Source: Desemzia sp045528445
GTDB taxonomy: Bacteria; Bacillota; Bacilli; Lactobacillales; Carnobacteriaceae
Length of the DNA stretch: 45,560 nucleotides
NCBI RefSeq assembly: GCF_045528445.1
Contig: NZ_JBGQQU010000029.1
Coordinates: 1 to 45,560, forward strand
Direction of reading: 5' to 3'
Shown here: positions 8,245 through 15,977 of the stretch, piece by piece
Layout: the number at the start of each line of letters is the position of its first letter
How positions within the stretch are numbered: position 1 is the first letter of the stretch
Program-made: the position numbers and the translations under genes
Notes under the pieces: generated by a model
What the model was told of the DNA's origin: nothing
Database searches by the model: none
The model's input: only the letters and a program-made list of their open reading frames with translations

Positions 8245-8400
8245 ACTTGTGGGTCTTAAAATCATCGTGGTAAGTCAGGTAACTCTTCCTTTCTTGACTT
8301 GTGGAGCTGAAAATCTGAGGCGTAAGTCAGGTTTATCTCTTATAGCTGACTTGTGAGCACCAGAATGTTCCCCACAAGTCAGCTAAAGGCCGTTTATCTC
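8245..8400. repeat. Three tandem 52-bp repeats
   Basis: Units start at 8245, 8297 and 8349, an exact 52-bp period. Each opens with ACTTGTG and carries AAGTCAG at about offset 28. Units one and two also share an AAAATC block. In the third unit GACTTGTG and CACAAGTC form an inverted repeat. The units have diverged in the middle. They lie in the 550-bp noncoding stretch between the MBL gene and the exported-protein gene. Confidence 0.65.
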
Positions 8401-8445
8401 AGTGTTATTACCTGTGCTGACCTAAAATCTTTTCAATGAGAAGAG

Positions 8446-8571
8446 AGCTGGAACAATAATCCACCTTTGAATGGTTCTATAAAAAAGAATGTTCCTTTTC
8501 TCCCTTAAGAAAGGAGAAAAGGAACATTCTTTTTTTATTTAGTCTAGGAAAAATAAGTTATTGTCCCAGCT
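8446..8571. terminator. Large nested inverted repeat containing a bidirectional terminator
   Basis: An inner stem of 23 bp (8481-8503 with 8513-8535, starting AAAAAAGAATG) ends in a T-run on both strands and so can terminate transcription both ways. It most likely ends the operon on the minus strand, whose last stop is at 8584. An outer pair AGCTGGAACAATAA (8446-8459) and TTATTGTCCCAGCT (8558-8571) encloses it. The GCTGG...CCCAGC ends resemble palindromes repeated across Lactobacillales genomes. Confidence 0.7.
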
Positions 8572-8583
8572 TCTTTCCTACGT

Positions 8584-9825
8584 TTAGTTAAAATAAATCC
8601 AATCAATGGTCAACAAATTATCTTTAAATGACTCATTCATTTCAGGTGCATCAATAATTTTTCCGTCATACAATACTTTTCCTGTATTAAAGTCTGCAGC
8701 TACGATTGCAATGTCTTGTCCTGAATTTTCTTTTACGGCACTGACATAATAAATGACGTTTTCATCAATGTAAGTTGAAAAGGCTTCTTCTTCATAGTAT
8801 GTCTGTGAAGTAAAATTCGTCATCACTTCACTTGGCAGACTAACAAACTGTGTTTCTGCAACCTCATTTGCTTCAATATCAAATCGACTGACCTCAAACC
8901 CATTTTCCACAGCATTCGTGTAATAGATAGATGATTCATGAACCGTCATGGCTGGATATAAAGGTAATTCTTTCAATTCATTTGGAACTGTTAGCTCTTT
9001 CAAATTACCAGATGCTGTATCGTAGGCCGATAGCAGTATCTCATCAGTATCTACATCCTGCTCATCTTTTAGGCTGCTTTCATAGATCATGTAACGTTCT
9101 TCTTTTGAATCGTGTGGCCCAGTAAGTGTATTTAGTAAAATAGAAGAATAATCTGCTCCCGTTTCGCCTGCTGCCGGCTGGATAATTTGATCTTCTATCA
9201 CTGTTCCAGTTGCTAAATCTACTCGATAAACGTGCAGCTCCGCATATTGCTGATCATCAAAGTAATTCACAGTAAAAACCATTACTTCTTCGCCGCTTTT
9301 TTGAACGTTTTCAATGTAAATGTCATCATATTTTTCATACTCAGGAATATCGACAATCATTTGAGTTTCATCATTAGTTTTTTTATCCAACAAAGCGATT
9401 TCCATTTGCTCGTAAGGTAGATTGTAATCTTCCGTATAGGTATCTACAAAAACAATACTGGCTTCATCTTCATAATACAAATTAGCGCTCACGCTTTTAT
9501 CACGCAGAAAACTAGGATGTTCGTGGTACATAGTTTGTATTTCTGGACTGTAAGTATAAATATAATCCAATTGCTCATTAAATGAAAAGTCTTCTGAAGC
9601 TTTTGTACCTTCTGTACTGATCTGTACAAAATCCCAGTACATATTTTCCTCGTTATTGACATCTCCTGATAAAATCATATCCTTAATATAGGTTGCATCT
9701 CCTGAACGAGTTTCAATCGTATATTCAGGTGACGTTGTATTTGCTAAAGCTTTTTGTACATAAAAACTACTGATAGTGATTACGCTAAAAAGTACTAAAG
9801 CAATTACTTTCCAATATTTCTTCAT
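8584..9825 (-). CDS. Exported or membrane-anchored protein of unknown function in an ABC operon
   Basis: A 413-residue protein with an N-terminal hydrophobic segment (about residues 7-27, then KALANTT), a signal peptide or anchor. The rest is acidic and rich in tyrosine and beta-strand-like repeats, with recurring patterns such as 'IYYTNAVENG' and 'VIYYVSAVKEN' that suggest a beta-propeller-like fold. I do not recognise a named family. It is the last gene of a GntR-ATPase-permease operon and starts 33 bases after the permease stop, with GGGAGGAG before its ATG. It may be a partner of, or a substrate for, that ABC system. Confidence 0.7.
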   Translation of the reverse strand: MKKYWKVIALVLFSVITISSFYVQKALANTTSPEYTIETRSGDATYIKDMILSGDVNNEENMYWDFVQISTEGTKASEDFSFNEQLDYIYTYSPEIQTMYHEHPSFLRDKSVSANLYYEDEASIVFVDTYTEDYNLPYEQMEIALLDKKTNDETQMIVDIPEYEKYDDIYIENVQKSGEEVMVFTVNYFDDQQYAELHVYRVDLATGTVIEDQIIQPAAGETGADYSSILLNTLTGPHDSKEERYMIYESSLKDEQDVDTDEILLSAYDTASGNLKELTVPNELKELPLYPAMTVHESSIYYTNAVENGFEVSRFDIEANEVAETQFVSLPSEVMTNFTSQTYYEEEAFSTYIDENVIYYVSAVKENSGQDIAIVAADFNTGKVLYDGKIIDAPEMNESFKDNLLTIDWIYFN

Positions 9826-9858
9826 TCTTTTTCTCCTCCCTTTCTTGACGCAGACCCG

Positions 9859-10692
9859 TTAGACGGTAATCCGTTTGTTTAATAAATGATGGCTGATCCA
9901 AACAGAAACTGCTCCGATCACAAAAGTCAATGCTAATGAAATCCAGAATATTTCACTTGTGAAAAATAATTGGCGATTAAAGATTGCTTGCAGCCAGTAA
10001 GGAGAAAATAGACATACGAGTGTTAATACACTATAGACTCCAGCTAATAGTAACCCTTTGAATTTAAAACTGCGTTCTAATAAAATCAACGTAAATAGCA
10101 CCAAAATCGCTATAAAACCTCTACTGTAATTAGCTACTGCTGCAATAAAAGAAGCTGGATACAAAAGGAGTAATTGATTAGATCCTTGAATTATTTGGCT
10201 TATGGTCGATGTCTTAATATACACTGCAGGAATCAACATAGAGAAAAGTTGTCTTTCTACAACCAATAAGACCAACTGTAATGCGACTAACCCCAACACC
10301 ATTATGAAGATAGCTGCCGCTTTAGAAAAGTATACGTTCAATCTTTCTGTTGGCAACATCAATAAACGGTAAATAAACGTATTTTTTCCTAACCAATCCC
10401 GGTACCAAATGAACAAACTATAAATAATCAAAGTGACAACACATAACGCAATAGGCGCCCAAAACCATAAACTGCTAGTGAAACGGTCCATTCCCATTCG
10501 ACCAATCTCAAGAATAACAGCACTTTCTTTTATTATTCCCATTTTTATTTGTTCATTAACTTGATAAATATAGTCATTTGCTGTTACAAATACTCCAACG
10601 ATTTGCAAGATGATCGTTAAAATCCCTAAAGCAGCATAAATCGGAAAGAATCGATTCAGTTCAAAGTTGACTAATTTAATAAAATTTTTCAT
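9859..10692 (-). CDS. ABC-2 type exporter permease subunit
   Basis: A 277-residue polytopic membrane protein with about six hydrophobic segments (the first at about residues 14-38). It has the layout of ABC-2 permeases of the YtrC/YhcI sort paired with GntR regulators. Its ATG overlaps the stop of the ATPase gene (ATGA), showing coupling. It probably forms a transporter with the ATPase; the substrate could be an antimicrobial peptide or a cell-envelope compound, as in ytr-like systems, but that is inferred from context. Confidence 0.82.
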   Translation of the reverse strand: MKNFIKLVNFELNRFFPIYAALGILTIILQIVGVFVTANDYIYQVNEQIKMGIIKESAVILEIGRMGMDRFTSSLWFWAPIALCVVTLIIYSLFIWYRDWLGKNTFIYRLLMLPTERLNVYFSKAAAIFIMVLGLVALQLVLLVVERQLFSMLIPAVYIKTSTISQIIQGSNQLLLLYPASFIAAVANYSRGFIAILVLFTLILLERSFKFKGLLLAGVYSVLTLVCLFSPYWLQAIFNRQLFFTSEIFWISLALTFVIGAVSVWISHHLLNKRITV

Positions 10693-11378
10693 GGTTGGTA
10701 CACCTCTCTCATCACATCTACGACTGATTTCCCGTTTTCTTCGCGCATTTCTTCTGCGTTGAATTCAGTCAATACTTTTCCATTTTCTATCAACACCGCT
10801 TTATCGATTAAATGTTCAATATCGCTGATCTCGTGAGTCGTGATCAAGACTCCTCGATTTTCTACCAAATGACTGGTAAACACGGCAGCGATTTGTTCAC
10901 GGCTGAAAATATCAATTCCAGAAAATGGTTCATCCATCAATAAGTAATCTACATCTAACGCTAGTCCTAGCAGCATATTTACTTTTGCTGTGTTCCCTTT
11001 TGATAACGTCGAAATTTTATCTTGCGAGCTTAATTTGAAAAAGTTCAATATCTCCGTTGCTCTGTCTTGGTTCCATGTAGTATAGAAATCGTTCATAAAG
11101 TCCATCGCTTGTTGAATCGTCATAGATGGCATCATCGTGATCGCATCAGGAATAAACGCTATTTTTTCATAAGACTCTTTCGTCAACGTCTTTCCGCCAA
11201 TCAAGATTTCCCCATTTTTGATCGGCGTCAAATTCATAATGGCGTTCAAGATGGTTGTTTTACCAGATCCATTGATTCCGATCAAACAAGTGATTTCACC
11301 TTTATTTGCGGTAAACGACATCCCGTTCAATACTTTTTTACGCCCAAATCGTTTCTCTACTTGTTTTACTTCGATCAT
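10689..11378 (-). CDS. ABC exporter ATP-binding subunit
   Basis: A 229-residue ABC ATPase. Walker A GINGSGKTT lies at about residues 34-42 and Walker B VDYLLMDEPF near 150. The signature region reads STLSKGNTAKVN, a degenerate form of LSGGQ common in the YtrB/YhcH exporter clade, and the H-loop is ITTHE. It is translationally coupled on both sides by 4-bp ATGA overlaps, to the GntR regulator upstream and the permease downstream. Confidence 0.9.
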   Translation of the reverse strand: MIEVKQVEKRFGRKKVLNGMSFTANKGEITCLIGINGSGKTTILNAIMNLTPIKNGEILIGGKTLTKESYEKIAFIPDAITMMPSMTIQQAMDFMNDFYTTWNQDRATEILNFFKLSSQDKISTLSKGNTAKVNMLLGLALDVDYLLMDEPFSGIDIFSREQIAAVFTSHLVENRGVLITTHEISDIEHLIDKAVLIENGKVLTEFNAEEMREENGKSVVDVMREVYQP

Positions 11379-11773
11379 GCTGTTTCGCCTCCATCTTGTT
11401 CATCTTCCAAAAGAAATTGTTCTTTTATTTTGTGTTGGACTTCCTCCAAAGAAACACCGATCGGCTTCACTGCTGCGATAAAGGTTTCCACAGCTTCCAA
11501 CATCAATTCGTGACGGACTTGAGTCAATACATTCGTATCTTCCGTTATTTTGCTGGGCATATTTCCTTCTGTATACAACAACTTTTCTTCCTCCATTCGT
11601 TTGTACGCTCGTTGAACTGTGTTGGGATTGATGCCTAAAGTTCCTGCTAACTCTCTTCTTGACGGCATTTCTTCCCCGGGCTGCAGCTCTCCCGCAGCGA
11701 TTTTTTCTTTAAAATGACGCACGACTTGCAAATAAACCGGCTCTCTTTGATTAAATAGCTCTGGCACGATCAA
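11375..11773 (-). CDS. GntR-family repressor, YtrA subfamily
   Basis: A 132-residue regulator. The N-terminal winged helix spans about residues 10-75 and includes the signature MPSRRELAGTLGINPNTVQRAYKRME. The short C-terminal helical tail lacks a large effector domain, as in YtrA regulators that control adjacent ABC exporters. The start is TTG at 11773, or GTG at 11767, which has the better spacing from AGGTG; I keep the longer form. It is first in its operon, and its promoter is covered by TTAATACAC-type palindromes, so autorepression is expected. Confidence 0.88.
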   Translation of the reverse strand: MIVPELFNQREPVYLQVVRHFKEKIAAGELQPGEEMPSRRELAGTLGINPNTVQRAYKRMEEEKLLYTEGNMPSKITEDTNVLTQVRHELMLEAVETFIAAVKPIGVSLEEVQHKIKEQFLLEDEQDGGETA

Positions 11774-11803
11774 TACACCTGCTTTCTTTTCTGTACTAAG
11801 GGG

Positions 11804-11889
11804 TTAATACACTATGCGCAAATTGATGTATTAATCCATTAATACAGTTGCTTTGTGTGTATTATATGGTTAATACACTAAACTGTCAA
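11804..11889 (-). promoter_or_regulatory. Consensus promoter and three operators of the GntR/ABC operon
   Basis: On the minus strand TTGACA (11889-11884) and TATAAT (11866-11861) are separated by exactly 17 bp. A dyad with arms GTGTATTA (11857-11864) and TAATACAC (11871-11878) covers the -10 and spacer. A perfect 20-bp palindrome TGTATTAATCCATTAATACA lies at 11827-11846, and a half-site TTAATACAC at 11804-11812. These repeated sites are the likely targets of the GntR repressor. Confidence 0.85.
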
Positions 11890-11909
11890 CAACTTTCTTT
11901 TTTCCTTGA

Positions 11910-11938
11910 TTGACATTCTGCCATTAATTTCCTATACT
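11910..11938 (+). promoter_or_regulatory. tyrS promoter
   Basis: TTGACA (11910-11915), 17-bp spacer, TATACT (11933-11938). It drives the T-box leader and lies back to back with the GntR promoter, 20 bp apart. Confidence 0.8.
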
Positions 11939-11959
11939 GAATTTAAATCTTATAACCTT

Positions 11960-12212
11960 TGCATAGAAAGAGCACAGTAGAGTATTGTCACTGTTTAAAG
12001 AAAGCCGATGGGTGCTGGAAATCGGCACAAACAATACGTCGAATTACACTCTGGAGCAACTTGATTAACCTCAAGCGCGATACTGGCGATATTAGTACTG
12101 AAGAGAGAGGCAACGAACTCAGTTCAACTGACGTTTGCTTGCAAATTGGGTGGTACCACGGAAAATACATTCGTCCCGATGAAAAGACTTGTTCTTTTCA
12201 TCGGGTTTTTTT
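11960..12212 (+). promoter_or_regulatory. T-box riboswitch of tyrS
   Basis: The leader has a long 5' Stem I region, the conserved T-box element TGGGTGGTACCACG (12147-12160) that pairs with the acceptor end of uncharged tRNA, and a terminator CCCGATGAAAAGA/TCTTTTCATCGGG (12175-12205) followed by seven T. Binding of uncharged tRNA-Tyr is expected to favour the antiterminator. TAC triplets suitable as a tyrosine specifier occur in Stem I; I did not fold it to choose one. Confidence 0.92.
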
Positions 12213-12242
12213 ATACAAAAAAATAGAAAAGGGGTAAAAAAC

Positions 12243-13505
12243 ATGAATATTATTGATGAATTAGAATGGCGCGGAGCCATCAACCAACAAACGGATGAGG
12301 CTGGTTTACGTGAACTAGTTTCAGAGAAGGAAATCGGGGTCTACTGCGGAATCGACCCTACAGGCAGTATGCACATCGGTCATTTGATTCCTTTTATGGT
12401 TCTAAGACGTTTTCAATTAGCTGGTCATAAACCCGTTATCTTAATTGGCGGTGCAACAGGCTCTATCGGAGATCCTAGCGGAAAATCCGAAGAACGTGTG
12501 CTGCAAACGGCTGAACAAGTGCAAGCCAACGTCGAAAAATTAACAGAGCAAATGGAGAAACTATTTGATGCTGGTAAAGACGAAAAATCGATTCGTTTAG
12601 TCAACAACCTAGATTGGACTGGCGAGCTGACTTTATTAGACTTCTTGCGCAATGTCGGAAAAAGTTTCAACGTGAATACGATGTTATCTAAAGATATCGT
12701 TGCCAGCCGTTTGGAAACTGGAATCTCATTTACTGAATTTACTTACCAAATCTTGCAATCCATCGATTTCTTGCATTTATACCGCAATGAAGATGTTCAA
12801 TTACAAGTTGGAGGCGCAGACCAATGGGGAAATATTACTGCTGGTTTGGAATTCATCCGCAAACAAGAAAGCGCTGAAGCTAAAGCATTCGGCTTAACGA
12901 TTCCACTACTGTTAAAAGCTGACGGTACTAAATTCGGGAAAACAGCCGGCGGAGCAGTTTGGCTGGATGCAGAAAAAACAACGCCTTACGAGTTCTACCA
13001 ATTCTGGTTAAACCAAGACGACCGTGATGTAGTTCGTTACTTGAAATACTTTACTTTCTTGAGCCAAGAAGAAATCGATGCGTTAGCCGAGAAAGTTGAA
13101 GCCGAACCGCACAAACGCGAAGCTCAAAAAACTTTGGCTCGCGAAATGACATTATTTGTTCACGGTGAAGAAGCCTTAGCAGATGCTGAAAAAATCACTG
13201 CCGCTTTGTTCTCTGGAGAAGTCAAAGACTTGACCGCTAAACAAATCGAAGAAGGCTTCAAAAACATGCCGACTTTTGAAGCACCAAAAGAAGAACGCAA
13301 TATCGTGGAATGGTTAGTAGACGTTGTAGGCATCGAGCCGTCTAGACGCCAAGCGCGAGAAGACATCACTAATGGAGCGATCTCGATCAATGGTGAAAAA
13401 GAAACGGATGTAGAGGCAGTCATCAAACCAGAAAATTCCTTCGAAGAACGTTTCATCCTAGTCCGTAAAGGCAAGAAAAAATACTTTTTAGTGAAACTCG
13501 TTTAG
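12243..13505 (+). CDS. tyrS: Tyrosyl-tRNA synthetase
   Basis: A 420-residue class I aminoacyl-tRNA synthetase that charges tRNA-Tyr in the cytoplasm. The HIGH motif is HIGH at residues 44-47 and the KMSKS equivalent is KFGKT at 230-234. The tyrosine-binding segments YQILQSIDFLHLY and VGGADQWGNI are intact. An S4-like RNA-binding domain forms the C-terminus (SRRQAREDITNGAISING). The ATG at 12243 follows AAAAGGGG; an upstream in-frame start would sit inside the T-box terminator and is rejected. Expression is governed by the T-box leader. No clear terminator follows the stop, only short direct repeats. Confidence 0.97.
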   Translation: MNIIDELEWRGAINQQTDEAGLRELVSEKEIGVYCGIDPTGSMHIGHLIPFMVLRRFQLAGHKPVILIGGATGSIGDPSGKSEERVLQTAEQVQANVEKLTEQMEKLFDAGKDEKSIRLVNNLDWTGELTLLDFLRNVGKSFNVNTMLSKDIVASRLETGISFTEFTYQILQSIDFLHLYRNEDVQLQVGGADQWGNITAGLEFIRKQESAEAKAFGLTIPLLLKADGTKFGKTAGGAVWLDAEKTTPYEFYQFWLNQDDRDVVRYLKYFTFLSQEEIDALAEKVEAEPHKREAQKTLAREMTLFVHGEEALADAEKITAALFSGEVKDLTAKQIEEGFKNMPTFEAPKEERNIVEWLVDVVGIEPSRRQAREDITNGAISINGEKETDVEAVIKPENSFEERFILVRKGKKKYFLVKLV

Positions 13506-13587
13506 AGAGCGGAGAAAAGCGCTCAGCTTATAGGTGTATAGGATGCTTTTCGCAGCTCGTTTTAAAAGCAAAGAGCGGAGAAAAGCG
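13506..13587 (+). repeat. 16-bp direct repeat after tyrS
   Basis: AGAGCGGAGAAAAGCG occurs at 13506-13521 and again at 13572-13587, 66 bp apart. The spacing region also contains a related complementary block (GCTTTTCGCAGCTC), allowing alternative hairpins. Its role is unknown. Confidence 0.5.
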
Positions 13588-13655
13588 TTTTGACTCTCGT
13601 AGAGTTCGATTTTCACCTTTCTAACCTCATATTTAGTACAAGGAGATGTCACCAC

Positions 13656-14144
13656 ATGATTAATATCCAAATCGCTCAACCTTCTGATGCACACACGTTG
13701 GCAGTTTTGGCGCGTGAGATCTGGGAAGAACACTACACCGCCATTCTTGGCGAGCAACAAGTGCAATATATGTTGGAAACCATTCAGTCGCAAGCAGCCA
13801 TTGAAAAAGACCTTCAAGACGGCAAGATTTATTGGCTGGTTCAAGTAGATGGCCAAGATGCTGGATATGTCAGTTATGAACTTCAAGAAAGCCAGCTTTT
13901 CTTGAGCAAATTGTATCTTACTGAAGCTGCTCGCGGCCAAGGTGTAGCACGCTTCTTATTTGAAGAACTGAAGAAAATTGCATTTGAAAAAAATAAAGAG
14001 TCTGTTGGTCTGACCGTCAATAAATACAACGCACCTACTATAGCGGTGTATAAAAAGTTGGGCTTCAAAAAAGTCTGCGAACAAGTAGCGGATATCGGCA
14101 ATGGTTTTGCGATGGACGATTACGTTTTGAGTTATACAATCTAA
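13656..14144 (+). CDS. GNAT-family N-acetyltransferase
   Basis: A 162-residue acetyltransferase of the GNAT fold. The acetyl-CoA-binding motif A reads LYLTEAARGQGVARFLFEEL, and the later NKYNAPTIAVYKKLGFKKV is the typical motif B. The target (amino acid, polyamine, antibiotic or protein) cannot be read. The ATG at 13656 is chosen because AGGAG lies 9-10 bases upstream; a longer in-frame start at 13590 lacks this. It stands alone, 150 bp after tyrS, and ends in a terminator. Confidence 0.88.
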   Translation: MINIQIAQPSDAHTLAVLAREIWEEHYTAILGEQQVQYMLETIQSQAAIEKDLQDGKIYWLVQVDGQDAGYVSYELQESQLFLSKLYLTEAARGQGVARFLFEELKKIAFEKNKESVGLTVNKYNAPTIAVYKKLGFKKVCEQVADIGNGFAMDDYVLSYTI

Positions 14145-14161
14145 AACAACTTTGTTTATAT

Positions 14162-14205
14162 AGTGGCTATCTATGCTGGAAAAAGGCTAGATGGCCACTT
14201 TTTTC
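14162..14205 (+). terminator. Terminator of the GNAT gene
   Basis: AGTGGC-ATCTA-GC pairs with GC-TAGAT-GGCCACT with small bulges and runs into six T. Confidence 0.75.
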
Positions 14206-14289
14206 AACTCGTTTTTCTAAGCTTGAGTTCTTTTCTCAACGCGGCAATGCTAAACTGAACAAGAAGAATTTTTAGGGAAGAGGGATGTT

Positions 14290-15750
14290 GTGAGTATTAT
14301 CAATCGTGAACAAGACGGATTATTTTACGCAGAGCAAGTACGAAATAAAACTGTCACGCCAAAAGAACTGGTAGAACAAGCTTTTCAAATGATTGAAAAA
14401 GAAAATCCGCAGTTAAACGCGGTGATTCATACACGAAAGGAACAAGCTTTGAAAGAAGCCGAAGAACGAGATTTTAGCGGCAAGCCTTATGGCGGTGTAC
14501 CTATTTTGGTCAAGGGGTTAGGTCAAGCTCTAGCTGGTGAACCAAGCACGTCTGGAGCTCATTTGTTTAAAGATTCGGTAGCTGTTCAAACGAGTCACTT
14601 TACTCAAGCCTTGATCGATGCTGGTTTTATTGTAATCGGGCAGACCAATGTACCAGAATTCGGTTTTAAGAACATTACCGAACCCGAATTGTACGGACCT
14701 TCTCGTAATCCCTGGAATCCAGATTATTCTCCAGGCGGTTCCAGCGGCGGTGCGGCAGCAAGTGTGGCTTCAGGTATGGTGTCTGTGGCGGGTGCCAGTG
14801 ATGGCGGCGGTTCGATTCGGATTCCCGCTTCTTTTACCGGCTTAGTCGGTCTGAAACCAACTCGCGGTCGCACTCCACTTGGGCCAGGTTCTGGCAGAAA
14901 TTGGCAAGGTGCTTCGATCAGCTTCGCGTTGACCAAATCCATTCGGGATACAGCGGCCATGATGGATGTGTTGCAAACTGTCCAACCAGCGGCTGCCTTC
15001 CAGACACCTTTATTTACAGAAGGCTATTTGAATGCCTTAGAAAAACCGACTCCTAAATTCAACATTGCTTACTCATTAGAATCCCCTATTTTGTCTGAAG
15101 TTAGTGAGGAAGCTAAAAAAGCTGTTCTGAAGACGGTCGACTGGTTGAAAGCTCAAGGACACACTGTGGTAGAAAAAACGCCGCCGATTGATGGAGTTGA
15201 TTTGATGAAGAGTTACTACGTCATGAATTCTGGCGAAACAACTGCAATGATGGAATCCATCGAAATCACTCTACAGCGCAAATTGACCATTGATGATATG
15301 GAATTGGTGACGTGGGTATTGTACAACGCTGGAAAAACCATTTCTGCGGCTGCTTACTCTAAAACATTGAATACTTGGGATCGAGCTGCGGAAGTGATGG
15401 CAGAATTTAATCAAGAATTTGATTTATTCCTAACTCCCGCAACTGCCGACAGCGCGCCTAAAGTAGGTACGCAATGGCAAGACGAAGACATGCTGAAACG
15501 AATGAGAACTATTGCTGAAGTAAGTTCTGAAGAACAACAACAAGTGGTGTGGGACATGTTCGATAAAAGCTTGCCTATTACACCATTTGGCATGCAAGCC
15601 AATTTAACCGGACAGCCTTCGATCAGTTTGCCGGTGCTTTTAACTACAGAAGGATTGCCGCTTGGGGTTCAATTCACGGCTCCTAAAGGGAAAGAAGACT
15701 GGTTGTTAGCCATTGGACGCGACATGGAAGCAGATGGACAGTTTATCTAG
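14290..15750 (+). CDS. Amidase-signature hydrolase
   Basis: A 486-residue amidase of the AS family, using the Ser-cisSer-Lys triad: Lys75 (LVKGLGQ), Ser151 in PGGSSGG and Ser175 in GASDGGGSIRIPAS. The glycine-rich signature is intact. Unlike GatA it is not accompanied by gatC/gatB, so it is more likely a stand-alone amidase hydrolysing small amides or peptides. The start is GTG at 14290, supported by AGGGAAGAGGG; the ATG five bases earlier is in another frame and closes at once. It has its own terminator and forms the left border of the N-glycan island. Confidence 0.9.
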   Translation: MSIINREQDGLFYAEQVRNKTVTPKELVEQAFQMIEKENPQLNAVIHTRKEQALKEAEERDFSGKPYGGVPILVKGLGQALAGEPSTSGAHLFKDSVAVQTSHFTQALIDAGFIVIGQTNVPEFGFKNITEPELYGPSRNPWNPDYSPGGSSGGAAASVASGMVSVAGASDGGGSIRIPASFTGLVGLKPTRGRTPLGPGSGRNWQGASISFALTKSIRDTAAMMDVLQTVQPAAAFQTPLFTEGYLNALEKPTPKFNIAYSLESPILSEVSEEAKKAVLKTVDWLKAQGHTVVEKTPPIDGVDLMKSYYVMNSGETTAMMESIEITLQRKLTIDDMELVTWVLYNAGKTISAAAYSKTLNTWDRAAEVMAEFNQEFDLFLTPATADSAPKVGTQWQDEDMLKRMRTIAEVSSEEQQQVVWDMFDKSLPITPFGMQANLTGQPSISLPVLLTTEGLPLGVQFTAPKGKEDWLLAIGRDMEADGQFI

Positions 15751-15803
15751 GCAGTATTCTATTGTTTTTATTTTAAGTGTTTTATTATTGTCTGAACACA
15801 AAT

Positions 15804-15845
15804 AAAAAACTGTGAAAGTGAAACTTTTCTTTCATAGTTTTTTTG
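15804..15845 (+). terminator. Terminator of the amidase gene
   Basis: AAAAAACTGTGAAAG pairs with CTTTCATAGTTTTTT (one mismatch) across a 10-nt loop, followed by T. The A-rich 5' arm means it may also end the minus-strand sialidase operon, whose last stop is at 15978. Confidence 0.75.
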
Positions 15846-15977
15846 TTTATAGCAGTACTATTTGTTTAGATATGCCACCAAGCATCATTGAAATAAAAAA
15901 TATTTTTAAAGTCGAGGTTACTTATTATTACAAGAGTCTGATTATTAAAGAGAGTAGATTATGCAAAATAGCTATAA

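Noticed and set aside
8245..8400. CRISPR array considered for the 52-bp repeats
   Set aside because: Only three diverged units with no constant repeat/variable spacer pattern and no cas genes.
11067..11513. 148-codon forward ORF antisense to the ABC ATPase and GntR genes
   Set aside because: Low-complexity translation with no family features, opposite two coupled, well-conserved genes.
12189..12242. Upstream extension of TyrRS
   Set aside because: It would start inside the T-box terminator; the AAGGGG-supported ATG at 12243 gives the normal N-terminus.
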